NCBI GenBank assembly: GCA_023387775.1
Contig: JAEWHN010000289.1
Coordinates: 1 to 14,938, forward strand
Direction: 5' to 3'
Length of the DNA: 14,938 bases
Source of the DNA: Pseudomonadota bacterium
GTDB taxonomy: Bacteria; Pseudomonadota; Alphaproteobacteria; Rhizobiales; Rhizobiaceae
Below the pieces are notes generated by a model. That model was not told the DNA's origin and searched no databases. It was given only the letters and a program-made list of their open reading frames with translations. The first letter of the stretch is position 1. Each line of letters starts with the position of its first letter. Shown in pieces: positions 7,826 to 14,743 of this stretch. The position numbers were made by a program, and so were the translations under genes.

Positions 7826-7853
7826 ATTTTAGCCGCATTTGTGCGACGCCAAG
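7826..7853 (-). promoter_or_regulatory. Candidate promoter for the dipeptidase-transporter operon
   Basis: On the minus strand, CTTGGC (7853-7848) and TAAAAT (7831-7826) are separated by 16 bases. This resembles the alphaproteobacterial housekeeping -35 CTTGAC and a good -10. The -35 lies inside the perfect palindrome GCCAAGCG-GAAT-CGCTTGGC (7867-7848), which could be an operator. Transcription from here would give a leader of about 200 nt. Confidence 0.35.
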
Positions 7854-7867
7854 CGATTCCGCTTGGC
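7848..7867. repeat. Perfect 8 bp palindrome with 4-base centre
   Basis: GCCAAGCG, ATTC, CGCTTGGC. It lies 67 bases past the oxygenase stop and overlaps a candidate -35 element on the minus strand. It has no U-run on either side, so it is not a standard intrinsic terminator. An operator or mRNA-end hairpin is possible. Confidence 0.5.
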
Positions 7868-7933
7868 CGCAAAATGCTCCAGCGGCTGGCTCGGCCGAAA
7901 ACGCCCGGCTGGATGGATGCCGCAAGGGCAGTT

Positions 7934-8746
7934 TCAGGCGGCGGCGCTCGAGTCCCAGATGACCGGGAACCAGTCCTCGCGCAGCCTCTGGCCCTGCTGC
8001 ATGTCGTGGCCGTGATAGGGCGGCGAGGTGCGGCCCGGACGCTCGACATAACGGGCGTCGTCGCCCACCCAGCGCAGCGACAGGACGCGGCGGCGGCTGG
8101 GCGCCAGGTTGCCGCGCGCGCCGTGGACGGTGCGGAAGTCGAACAGCACCGCGTCGCCGGGCTCCATCTCCCATTCCAGAACCTTCATTTCCGGGTCGTT
8201 GTCCGGGTCCGGCACCGGCAGGTAGTCGCCTTCGCCGGCGTAGAAATTGCCGTCGTCCAGCCAGCGCACCGGCAGCACCATCTTGTCCCATTTGTGCGAG
8301 CCGGCGACGAGGCGCAGCGTGGCCTCCTTCACCGGGTCGATCGGGATCCAGAAGCTGACCGTCTGCTGGCCGTCGACGAAATAATAGGGAATGTCCTGGT
8401 GCCAGGGGGTGGCCTTCTGCGTGCCGGGCTCCTTGACCAGAACGTGGTCGTGGAAGAACTGTGCGGTCTGCGACTGCATGACGGCGGCGGCAATTGCCGC
8501 CGCGGGCGATTCGCGCACCACTTGCACGAATTCGGGGATGCGCTCCCAGTTGCAGTAGTCGTCGAAGAAGCTGCCCTTGCCGCCGGCAATGTCGACCGCC
8601 GTGGCGCTTTTTTCGCGCAGGTTGCGCTCGATGCCGGCGGCGATGGTGTCGACCCAGCCCTTGAAGGCGCCGCGGATGCAGACGGCACCGTCGCGCTGGT
8701 AATCGGCAACGATCTCGGGGCTGAGGGTATAGGGGGCGGGCTTCAT
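7934..8746 (-). CDS. Phytanoyl-CoA dioxygenase (PhyH) family protein
   Basis: A 270-residue Fe(II)/2-oxoglutarate-dependent oxygenase of the PhyH superfamily. The metal triad is visible: His116 and Asp118 in TPWHQDIPYY, and His208 in FDFRTVHGARGN. Basic residues Arg218-220 or Arg225 in RRRVLSLRW are candidates for binding 2-oxoglutarate. The segment VSFWIPIDPVKEATLRLVAGSHKW (130-153) is the typical PhyH core. Known relatives hydroxylate diverse small molecules, including fatty acyl-CoA and ectoine, and members this size are often of unknown substrate. The start ATG at 8746 has GGAG 7 bases upstream. The gene is divergent from a LysR regulator across 91 bp, so it is the likely direct target. 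The dipeptidase-transporter operon lies 315 bp downstream on the same strand, suggesting a shared substrate pathway, though no reaction can be assigned. Confidence 0.9.
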   Translation of the reverse strand: MKPAPYTLSPEIVADYQRDGAVCIRGAFKGWVDTIAAGIERNLREKSATAVDIAGGKGSFFDDYCNWERIPEFVQVVRESPAAAIAAAVMQSQTAQFFHDHVLVKEPGTQKATPWHQDIPYYFVDGQQTVSFWIPIDPVKEATLRLVAGSHKWDKMVLPVRWLDDGNFYAGEGDYLPVPDPDNDPEMKVLEWEMEPGDAVLFDFRTVHGARGNLAPSRRRVLSLRWVGDDARYVERPGRTSPPYHGHDMQQGQRLREDWFPVIWDSSAAA

Positions 8747-8837
8747 GGCTTTCTCCGCGTTGGGACCGGAGCCACTATCGCGCGCTTTCCTGTTTGGATA
8801 AAATAATATGTCTTCATATCAAATATAGGCGTTTTTA
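8747..8837. promoter_or_regulatory. Shared control region of oxygenase and LysR genes
   Basis: The 91 bp between the two divergent starts switch from GC-rich to strongly AT-rich at 8790-8837. The inner palindrome ATATG-TCTT-CATAT is at 8806-8819, and GATA (8797-8800) and TATC (8817-8820) form a second, wider dyad. LysR-type regulators usually bind such AT-rich dyads (T-N11-A class) between themselves and a divergent target. The exact T-N11-A form is not matched, since the spacing here is even. On the minus strand a TTGATA lies at about 8818-8823 as a possible -35 for the oxygenase gene, but its -10 is unclear. Confidence 0.55.
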
Positions 8838-9761
8838 ATGAGTCATTCGCTGAGCCAGCTTCGCTACGCGGTGGCGGCGGCGCGCCATGAAAGCATCAGC
8901 GCGGCAGCGCGCGAGCTTAACGTCTCCCAGCCCTCGATCTCGGTGGCGATCAGCCAGATCGAGGAGCGGACGGGACAAAAACTGTTCGTGCGCCAGCGCG
9001 GCGCGGGCATTGCGCTGACGCCGTTCGGCCAGGCCTTCATGGCCAAGGCCAAGATCGTTCTGGACGATATGGACGACCTAGACGCGCTGGCGCGCGGCCG
9101 GGCGGCGGTGGGCGGCGAGCTGGTGCTGGGCTGCTTCCAGGACCTTGCGCCGCATTTCGCGCCGGCACTGATCCGGCGCATGGCCGAGCTGCATCCGGCA
9201 GTGCGCATCACGGTCAGCGAGGAGCGTTTCGAGACGCTGGAAAAGCGGCTTGGCGACGCCGCGGTGGACATTGCGCTGACCTACGATCTCGGCCTGCCGC
9301 CCAATGCAGCCCGCGTTCTGCTGAGCGAGCTTGCGCCGCACGCGCTGCTGGCCGCCGGTCATCCGCTGGCGGGGCAGTCCACGGTGAGCCTCGCCGACCT
9401 TGCCCGCGAGCCGTTGATCGTGACCGACCAGCCCTATAGCTGGCAGCACATGCTGGACCTGTTTCGTGCCCACGGGCATTCGCCTTCGGTGGCGGCGAAG
9501 ACGCGCTCCTTCGAGCTGCAGCGCAGCCTTGTGGCCAACGGCTTCGGGGTGGCGGTTTCCTACACGCGGCCTGCCGGCGACCGCAGTTATGACGGGCTGG
9601 CTCTCGCCTGCAAGCCGCTGAGCGAGGCGGTGCCGCTACAGCGGATCATCCTTGCTTACGACTCCCGCCAGCGCCTGTCGAAGGCGGCCAGCGCCTTCAT
9701 CGAGGTGGCCAAGGAGTGGTTTTCGCAGCACGAGGCTTTTTCGCCCGCGCGGGCGGATTGA
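8838..9761 (+). CDS. LysR-type transcriptional regulator
   Basis: A 307-residue LysR-family regulator of normal length. The N-terminal winged helix-turn-helix (about 5-64) contains SISAAARELNVSQPSISVAISQIEERTGQKLFVRQRGAGIALTPFG-type sequence, with the Ala-Ala-Arg...Gln-Pro-Ser-Ile-Ser recognition region at 22-35. The linker helix follows (65-88), and the periplasmic-binding-like effector domain starts with GGELVLGCFQDLAP at about 92. The ATG at 8838 has TAGG 8 bases upstream, a weak site. It is transcribed divergently from the PhyH-type oxygenase and probably regulates that gene and possibly the transporter operon beyond it. The inducer is unknown. The gene converges on the following small gene with a 5 bp gap between stops. 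Confidence 0.95.
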   Translation: MSHSLSQLRYAVAAARHESISAAARELNVSQPSISVAISQIEERTGQKLFVRQRGAGIALTPFGQAFMAKAKIVLDDMDDLDALARGRAAVGGELVLGCFQDLAPHFAPALIRRMAELHPAVRITVSEERFETLEKRLGDAAVDIALTYDLGLPPNAARVLLSELAPHALLAAGHPLAGQSTVSLADLAREPLIVTDQPYSWQHMLDLFRAHGHSPSVAAKTRSFELQRSLVANGFGVAVSYTRPAGDRSYDGLALACKPLSEAVPLQRIILAYDSRQRLSKAASAFIEVAKEWFSQHEAFSPARAD

Positions 9762-9766
9762 GGCGG

Positions 9767-10027
9767 CTATTCATCCTCTTCTTCTTCCTCGTCGTCGCTG
9801 TTCGGCGGCTCCCAGGAATGCGGCTCGATCTTCTTCTGGGTCGTGGAATCGACGAAGGCCCACCAGCCGACATCGGTCGCATCGCAATCGCCGCCCAGCG
9901 CCTTCAGCATCTCGGGCGAGCGGTACTGGGCGATGGATTCGTTCTCCTGGCCGTCGGCATCGGTCCAGAAGACGCGGACCTTGCTGCCGTTCTTCGGCGC
10001 GGTTGCGATGGGCCTGGTCTCATGCAT
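9767..10027 (-). CDS. Small conserved-looking protein with acidic tail
   Basis: An 86-residue protein that I cannot assign to a family. From the ATG at 10027 it reads MHETRPIATAPKNGSKVRVFW, and GGAG lies 9 bases upstream. A longer frame reaching 10099 adds 24 residues without a better ribosome site. The core is rich in aromatic residues (FW, WWAF, SWEPP) and ends in a run of Asp/Glu (SDDEEEEEDE). The RPIATAPKNG opening is a motif I associate with small uncharacterised rhizobial proteins and some phage-like ones (the phrase IATAPKDG). No signal peptide or membrane segment is seen, so it is likely cytosolic. Convergent with the LysR gene, divergent from the hybrid kinase gene. Confidence 0.7.
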   Translation of the reverse strand: MHETRPIATAPKNGSKVRVFWTDADGQENESIAQYRSPEMLKALGGDCDATDVGWWAFVDSTTQKKIEPHSWEPPNSDDEEEEEDE

Positions 10028-10226
10028 CGGCAAGTCTCCCGATATGCGCGGGCGGGCTGCCCGCCACTGGAAAGCTAGGCCGACCGCCGCGAACGGCAAC
10101 GCCGGGCCGACGCGAAAACCCCGGCGTTAAGGTTAGTCAATCGTTAAGCGTTGTCTGACACGATGCGTGCAAAAGGGCCGTCGCAAGGCGAGCCGGCCAA
10201 GATGTTGCGCGGTGGGGGGACGCACC
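10028..10226. promoter_or_regulatory. Divergent control region before the hybrid kinase
   Basis: This interval separates the small acidic protein gene (minus) from the kinase gene (plus). It holds a perfect 9 bp dyad, AACGCCGGG (10098-10106) and CCCGGCGTT (10120-10128), with a 13-base loop. After the dyad comes an AT-richer stretch with TTAA at 10127-10130 and 10144-10147. On the minus strand, TTAA-CGATTGA-CTAAC (10147-10132) matches the CtrA consensus TTAA-N7-TTAAC at all but one fixed base. The likely promoters of both genes lie here, but no sigma-70 pair is convincing. Confidence 0.45.
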
Positions 10227-13200
10227 ATGGACATGGCAATCGCCGAGGGGTCGGACGGACCCGGAACGCCATCCGATCTGAAGCGAGTGCTCGATGCCAT
10301 GAAGATGGGCGTCGTGCTTCTCGACGCCGACCTGATCGTCGAGATCGTCAACGACGAGTTCTACAAGATCTGGAACCTGTCGCCGCAGGATGTCGGCGCC
10401 GGTTCGCCGTTCCAGGCGCTGCTGGAGATCAGCCGCTACGCCGGCGTCTACGAAGTTGCCGAGGAGAACTGGGACGGCTATGTCGCCCACCGGCTCGCCG
10501 AAATTCGGGCCGGCGACGTGGCCCCGCGCGAATTCGTGCGCGCCGACGGCTGTACCATGATCTATTCGGTGACCGCACTTTCGGGCGGTCGTAGGCTGGT
10601 TTCCTACTACGACGTCAGCGAAATGAAGCGGCGCGAGCAGCAGCTTGGCCAGATGCTGGAAAAGACGCGACTGGCCGAAGCGGTGATCGACGCCATCAGG
10701 GATCCGATCTTCGTCAAGGATGCCGAGTTGCGCTACGTGTTCGTCAACGAAGCCTACGCCTCGCTGCACGGCCGCCGTCCGCGCGAGATGCTGGGCCGCA
10801 CCTATCGCGAGTTCGTCGGCGGGCGCAGCGGGATGCGCTTCGAGGACACCGAGCGGCACGTGCTGGCGACAGGCCAGCCCTTCGAGGTGGAGCAGAACTT
10901 CGAGCACGACAGCAGGCAGGGGACGCGCATCGTGCGCAAGACCCGCGTGACCCTCGAGGGCTGCAAGAATTACGTAGCCGGGTTCCTCTTCGACGTGACC
11001 GAGATCAAGACGCGCGAGGACGAGGCCGAGGAGGCGCGGCTGCGCCTGGCCAATGTGCTGGAATCGCTGCCCGCCGGCGTCATCATCTACGACCGCAACG
11101 ACCGCTTCGTGCTGGCCAACGAAAAGCTGAAGTCGTCGCTGCCGGCGATGGCGGAAGTGTGGGTTCCCGGGCGCACGCTGCGCGAGGCGATCGAGGTGGC
11201 GCATGATGTCGGCTATTTCCGCGAAAGCGGTGACGAGGGGCTGGACAGGCTCTACGACATCGATCGCGAGGCGTGGATCGACGGCTATCTGCAGCGCTAC
11301 TACGCGCGGCAGCTGGTCTATGAGCGCGTCGACCCCAGCGGGCGCTGGGCCAAGGCCTTCGACATGCGCATGGAGGACGGCACCTATATCGGCGTGCGGG
11401 TCGACATCACCGAGCTGAAGACGCGCGAGAAGGCGCTGCGCGACAGCATGGCCCAGATCGAGCTCTACCGGCACGTTCTCGACGAGCTGCCGGTGTCGGC
11501 ATACGTCAAGAACGCCGATCTCGCCTTCGAATTTGTCAACAAGATGTGGTGCACTTTCGGCGGCATCTCCAAGGAAGAAGCCATCGGCCGCACCGACCGC
11601 GACTTCTTCGGCGCTGAGGGCGACGGTTTCGCCGAGCGCGACTTCGAGGTGCTGCGCACCGGCAGGCTGAGCGAGACCGAGGAGACGCTGACCCACCCCG
11701 ACGGCAGCATGCGCCATCTCATCGCCAGGAAGAGCCGGCTGGTTTCGCGCGACGGGTCGGTGCATCTGATCGGCTCCAGTACCGACATTTCCGAGCTGAA
11801 GGAGCGCGAGAACGAGCTGCAGGAGGCGCAGACCCGCGCCGTGCTGGCCGACCGCGCCAAGTCCGAGTTCCTGGCCAATATGAGCCACGAGATCCGCACG
11901 CCGATGAACGGCGTGCTCGGCATGGCCGAGCTGTTGTCGAAGTCGGAGCTCGACCCCAAGCAGCGCACCTTCACCGACATCATCGTGAAGTCGGGCAATG
12001 CGCTGCTGACCATCATCAATGACATCCTCGACTTCTCCAAGATCGATGCTGGCCAGCTGGTGCTGGACCCGGCGCCCTTCAACCTGACCGAGGCGATCGA
12101 GGACGTGGCCACGCTGGTGTCGACGCGGGCCAAGGAAAAGGACCTCGAGCTGATCGTGCGCGTGGCGCCCAAGCTGGGCGACATGTTCGTGGGCGATGTC
12201 GGCCGCATCCGCCAGATCATTACCAATCTTCTCGGCAATGCGGTGAAGTTCACCGATGCCGGCCATGTGCTGATCGACGTGACCGGCGAGACGGCGGATG
12301 GCGCCACCCATCTGCACATCGCCGTGACCGACACCGGCATCGGCATTCCAGCCGACAAGCTGAAGCTCGTCTTCGAAAAGTTCAGCCAGGTCGACGCCTC
12401 TTCGACCCGTCGGCACGAGGGCACCGGCCTGGGGCTGGCCATCACCTCACGGCTGGTGGCGCTGATGGGCGGCGAGATCGGGGTGGAAAGCATTGAGGGC
12501 AAGGGCTCGACCTTCTGGTTCACGGTGGCGCTGCCCAACGCCGGTGCGCCCGAAAGGCGCAGCACGACGCCGGTGGACGTGACCGGCGCGCGCGTACTGA
12601 TAGTGGACGATAACGCGGTGAACCGCGCGATCCTGATGGAGCAGATGACGTCGTGGAGCTTCGACGCCTGCGCCGTCGAAAGCGGCGCGGAAGGGTTGAA
12701 GGTGCTGCACGCCGCCGCCTCGATGGGGGTGCAGGTGGACTGCATCGTGCTCGACTACCAGATGCCGGGCATGACCGGCGCCGACATGGCGCGTATCGTT
12801 CGCCAGACACCGGAGCTTGCCCGCACGCCCATCGTGATGCTGACCTCGGTCGACCAGTCGCTGGCCAACGCCAGCTACCGCGACCTTGCCATCGACGCGC
12901 AGCTGGTCAAGCCGTCGCGTTCCTCCACCTTGCTGGAGGCGCTGGTGACCTCCATCCAGCGCCGGCGCGCCGTCGGCGCGGCAGGCCTTCCGGGGCCGGT
13001 TGCGGCGGGGCCGGTCGTCACGACCGAGCCGGCAAAGCTTTCCGGCGGCCTGCGCCAGCGCAACCGCGGGGCAGGGGCGGCCGACCACCGCGTCGACATC
13101 CTGGTCGCCGAGGACAACGAGGTGAACCAGCTCGTCTTCACCCAGATACTGGACGAGACCGAGCTTACCTTCGAGATCGTGGGCAATGGCCGCAAGGCGG

Positions 13201-13496
13201 TGGCCGCCTTCCAGGAAATGAACCCGCGCATGATCCTGATGGATGTTTCGATGCCGGAGATGAACGGGCTCGAGGCGACGGGGGCGATCCGCGAGCTGGA
13301 GGCGGCGTCCGGAAACCGGGTGCCGATCATCGGCGTGACCGCCCACGCCCTGAAGGGCGACCGCGAGCGCTGCCTGGAGGCCGGCATGGACGATTATCTC
13401 GCCAAGCCCATCAGCCCCAAGGCGCTGCTGGCGAAGGTGGAGCGCTGGGGCGGCGACGATGCCGCCGACCGCTGCGCAGCCGGATCGGCGGGATGA
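10227..13496 (+). CDS. Multi-PAS hybrid sensor histidine kinase with two receivers
   Basis: A 1089-residue soluble hybrid kinase, counted from the ATG at 10227 (MDMAIAEGSDG), with a GGGGGGA ribosome site 6-7 bases upstream. A GTG 20 codons earlier gives an unlikely Arg/Cys-rich lead. Four PAS-like sensor regions lie at about 16-137, 145-265, 275-400 and 410-530. The first and third look like the PAS_7 type and the others are classical. Next come HisKA with His554 in MSHEIRTPMNG, and the HATPase with N-box NLLGNAVKF (667-675), G1 DTGIGIP (702-708) and G2 GTGLGLA (732-738). Receiver 1 has DD 794-795, phospho-acceptor Asp843 and Lys895. Receiver 2 has ED 962-963, Asp1006, Thr1038 and Lys1060. 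All catalytic residues appear intact. No membrane segment, no HPt domain and no output domain are present, so it should sense cytosolic cues and pass phosphate to a separate HPt protein or regulator. The two receivers are joined by an Ala/Gly/Pro-rich linker (about 911-950). Confidence 0.95.
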   Translation: MDMAIAEGSDGPGTPSDLKRVLDAMKMGVVLLDADLIVEIVNDEFYKIWNLSPQDVGAGSPFQALLEISRYAGVYEVAEENWDGYVAHRLAEIRAGDVAPREFVRADGCTMIYSVTALSGGRRLVSYYDVSEMKRREQQLGQMLEKTRLAEAVIDAIRDPIFVKDAELRYVFVNEAYASLHGRRPREMLGRTYREFVGGRSGMRFEDTERHVLATGQPFEVEQNFEHDSRQGTRIVRKTRVTLEGCKNYVAGFLFDVTEIKTREDEAEEARLRLANVLESLPAGVIIYDRNDRFVLANEKLKSSLPAMAEVWVPGRTLREAIEVAHDVGYFRESGDEGLDRLYDIDREAWIDGYLQRYYARQLVYERVDPSGRWAKAFDMRMEDGTYIGVRVDITELKTREKALRDSMAQIELYRHVLDELPVSAYVKNADLAFEFVNKMWCTFGGISKEEAIGRTDRDFFGAEGDGFAERDFEVLRTGRLSETEETLTHPDGSMRHLIARKSRLVSRDGSVHLIGSSTDISELKERENELQEAQTRAVLADRAKSEFLANMSHEIRTPMNGVLGMAELLSKSELDPKQRTFTDIIVKSGNALLTIINDILDFSKIDAGQLVLDPAPFNLTEAIEDVATLVSTRAKEKDLELIVRVAPKLGDMFVGDVGRIRQIITNLLGNAVKFTDAGHVLIDVTGETADGATHLHIAVTDTGIGIPADKLKLVFEKFSQVDASSTRRHEGTGLGLAITSRLVALMGGEIGVESIEGKGSTFWFTVALPNAGAPERRSTTPVDVTGARVLIVDDNAVNRAILMEQMTSWSFDACAVESGAEGLKVLHAAASMGVQVDCIVLDYQMPGMTGADMARIVRQTPELARTPIVMLTSVDQSLANASYRDLAIDAQLVKPSRSSTLLEALVTSIQRRRAVGAAGLPGPVAAGPVVTTEPAKLSGGLRQRNRGAGAADHRVDILVAEDNEVNQLVFTQILDETELTFEIVGNGRKAVAAFQEMNPRMILMDVSMPEMNGLEATGAIRELEAASGNRVPIIGVTAHALKGDRERCLEAGMDDYLAKPISPKALLAKVERWGGDDAADRCAAGSAG

Positions 13497-13501
13497 CGCT
13501 G

Positions 13502-13524
13502 CGCGCGGGCAACGCGCGGTTTTT
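13502..13524 (+). terminator. Intrinsic terminator of the hybrid kinase gene
   Basis: CGCGCG (13502-13507), loop GGCAA, CGCGCG (13513-13518), then G and five T. It begins 5 bases after the kinase stop. This separates the kinase transcript from the phosphate-responsive pst transcript. Confidence 0.75.
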
Positions 13525-13543
13525 CAGGAGACACAAGAGGGTC

Positions 13544-13582
13544 GAAAAGCAGCCGGCTGAGGCGGCCAGGGGACGGCTTTTC
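13544..13582. repeat. Inverted repeat downstream of the kinase terminator
   Basis: GAAAAGC (13544-13550) and GCTTTTC (13576-13582) are exact complements enclosing 25 bases that include the palindrome AGCCGGCT (13551-13558). It may be a second processing or termination structure, just upstream of the Pho box. No function is demonstrated. Confidence 0.45.
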
Positions 13583-13594
13583 AACTTAATCGGG

Positions 13595-13633
13595 CTGACA
13601 CGAAACTGTCATGTGACTGTTACAAACTGTCGG
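13595..13633 (+). promoter_or_regulatory. Pho box with four direct repeats
   Basis: The heptamers CTGACAC (13595), CTGTCAT (13606), CTGTTAC (13617) and CTGTCGG (13627) follow each other at 11, 11 and 10 bp. The PhoB-binding Pho box is made of CTGTCAT-type heptamers repeated every 11 bp, so two PhoB dimers could sit here. The array ends 60 bp before the pstS start, the expected position for a phosphate-starvation-activated promoter. I see no strong -35, which is normal for PhoB-dependent promoters. Confidence 0.85.
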
Positions 13634-13644
13634 TAAGGCCACTG

Positions 13645-13665
13645 GCGACGCGAAAAAAGCGTTGC
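13645..13665 (+). other. Hairpin in the pstS 5' untranslated region
   Basis: GCGACGC (13645-13651) pairs with GCGTTGC (13659-13665), 7 pairs including one G-U, around a GAAAAAA loop. It lies between the Pho box and the pstS ribosome site. It could stabilise the mRNA 5' end or be bound by an RNA-binding factor. This is a structural observation only. Confidence 0.4.
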
Positions 13666-13693
13666 AAGTCAATTCCGACAGGAGTCAGGGTTC

Positions 13694-14731
13694 ATGACCA
13701 GATACTTCCTTACGGCTTCCGCCGCCGCGCTCGCGATTGCCGCGTCGGCCGGCACTGCCGCTGCCCGCGACCAGATCCAGATTGCAGGCTCGTCCACCGT
13801 TCTGCCCTATGCCAAGATCGTGGCCGAGAACTTTGGCGAGACCTTCACCAACTTCAAGACCCCCGTGGTCGAGTCGGGCGGTTCGGGCGCCGGCATCAAG
13901 GAATTCTGCAAGGGCGTGGGCGAGAACACCATCGACATCGCCAACTCCTCGCGCAAGATCAAGGAAGACGAAGTGAAGTCCTGCGCCGATGCCGGCGTCA
14001 AGGAAATCCAGGAAGTCAAGATCGGCTATGATGGCATCGTGTTTGCCACCGACATCAACGGTCCGGACTGGGCGCTGACGCCGAGCGACGTCTACACGGC
14101 GCTGGCCGCCCAGATCGTCGTCGACGGCAAGCTGGTCGACAACCCGAACACCAAGTGGAACCAGGTCAACCCGAACCTGCCCGACTGGGACATCGCCGCC
14201 TACATTCCGGGCGAGAAGCACGGCACCCGCGAAGTGTTCGAAGAGAAGCTGCTGTCGATCGGCTGCAAGGCCACCGGCGCTCTCGACGCCATCAAGGCCG
14301 CCGGCCAGGACGACAAGGCTGCCGGCAAGACCTGCGTGGCCGTGCGCAAGGACGGCAAGGCTGTCGACATCGACGGCGACTACACTGAGACGCTGGCCCG
14401 CATCGCCTCCAACAAGACCGGCGTGGGCGTGTTCGGCCTGTCCTTCTACGAAAACAACGCCGACAAGCTGAAGGTCGCCACCGTGGGCGGTGTCACACCG
14501 TCGACCGAGACCATCGCCAAGGGCGAATATCCGGTGTCGCGCCCGCTGTACTTCTATGTCAAGAAGGCGCATCTCGGCGTCGTGCCCGGCCTGAAGGAAT
14601 ATGTCGACTTCTTCCTCGACGACCAGATGGTCGGCCCCGACAGCCCGCTGGCCGACTACGGCCTGGTCGCCGCCCCCGAAGCCGAGCGCAAGGAACAGCG
14701 CGAGGCTTTCGATGCCGGCAAGACCATGTAA
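13694..14731 (+). CDS. pstS: Phosphate ABC transporter substrate-binding protein PstS
   Basis: A 345-residue periplasmic phosphate-binding protein of the high-affinity Pst importer. Residues 1-24 form a Sec signal peptide (MTRYFLTASAAALAIAASAG, then TAAA), with cleavage likely before RDQIQIAG. There is no lipobox cysteine. Phosphate-contacting motifs are visible: AGSSTVLPYA (31-40), ESGGSGAGIKEFCKG (60-74) and IDIANSSRKIKEDE (80-93). The start ATG at 13694 has AGGAG (13680-13684) nine bases upstream. Expression should be switched on by PhoB under phosphate limitation through the four-repeat Pho box upstream. A strong hairpin follows the stop before pstC, which fits the usual excess of binding protein over membrane subunits. 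Confidence 0.95.
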   Translation: MTRYFLTASAAALAIAASAGTAAARDQIQIAGSSTVLPYAKIVAENFGETFTNFKTPVVESGGSGAGIKEFCKGVGENTIDIANSSRKIKEDEVKSCADAGVKEIQEVKIGYDGIVFATDINGPDWALTPSDVYTALAAQIVVDGKLVDNPNTKWNQVNPNLPDWDIAAYIPGEKHGTREVFEEKLLSIGCKATGALDAIKAAGQDDKAAGKTCVAVRKDGKAVDIDGDYTETLARIASNKTGVGVFGLSFYENNADKLKVATVGGVTPSTETIAKGEYPVSRPLYFYVKKAHLGVVPGLKEYVDFFLDDQMVGPDSPLADYGLVAAPEAERKEQREAFDAGKTM

Positions 14732-14743
14732 ATAGAACACCGA

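Larger units (their letters stand above)
7619..7933. other. Gene-free 315 bp between oxygenase and dipeptidase genes
   Basis: No coding region is supported here. The stretch is rich in dyad symmetries: a CCCC-AAACC-GGGG hairpin plus T5 next to the dipeptidase start, and a 9 bp long-range complement. It also has two abutting hairpins at 7772-7805 and an 8 bp palindrome at 7848-7867 that overlaps a candidate -35. It could hold the promoter and untranslated leader of the dipeptidase-transporter operon and the 3' end of the oxygenase transcript. Confidence 0.6.

Noticed and set aside
10127..10147. CtrA box formed by the two TTAA tetramers
   Set aside because: The two exact TTAA are 13 bases apart, not 7. 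Only the alternative TTAA-N7-CTAAC reading is near consensus and is reported with low weight.
10152..10164. Pho-box half site TCTGACACGAT before the hybrid kinase
   Set aside because: There is a single CTGACAC heptamer with no neighbour at 11 bp, so it does not support PhoB control of the kinase.
10137..12416. 759-codon minus-strand frame opposite the kinase
   Set aside because: It is antisense to the PAS and kinase domains, His/Leu/Gly-rich, and has no recognisable fold or ribosome site. It is a product of codon bias in GC-rich DNA.
12653..13636. 327-codon plus-strand frame overlapping the kinase receivers
   Set aside because: It is a second reading frame inside the receiver domains, Arg/Gly/Pro-rich and without motifs. 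The in-frame kinase explains the sequence.
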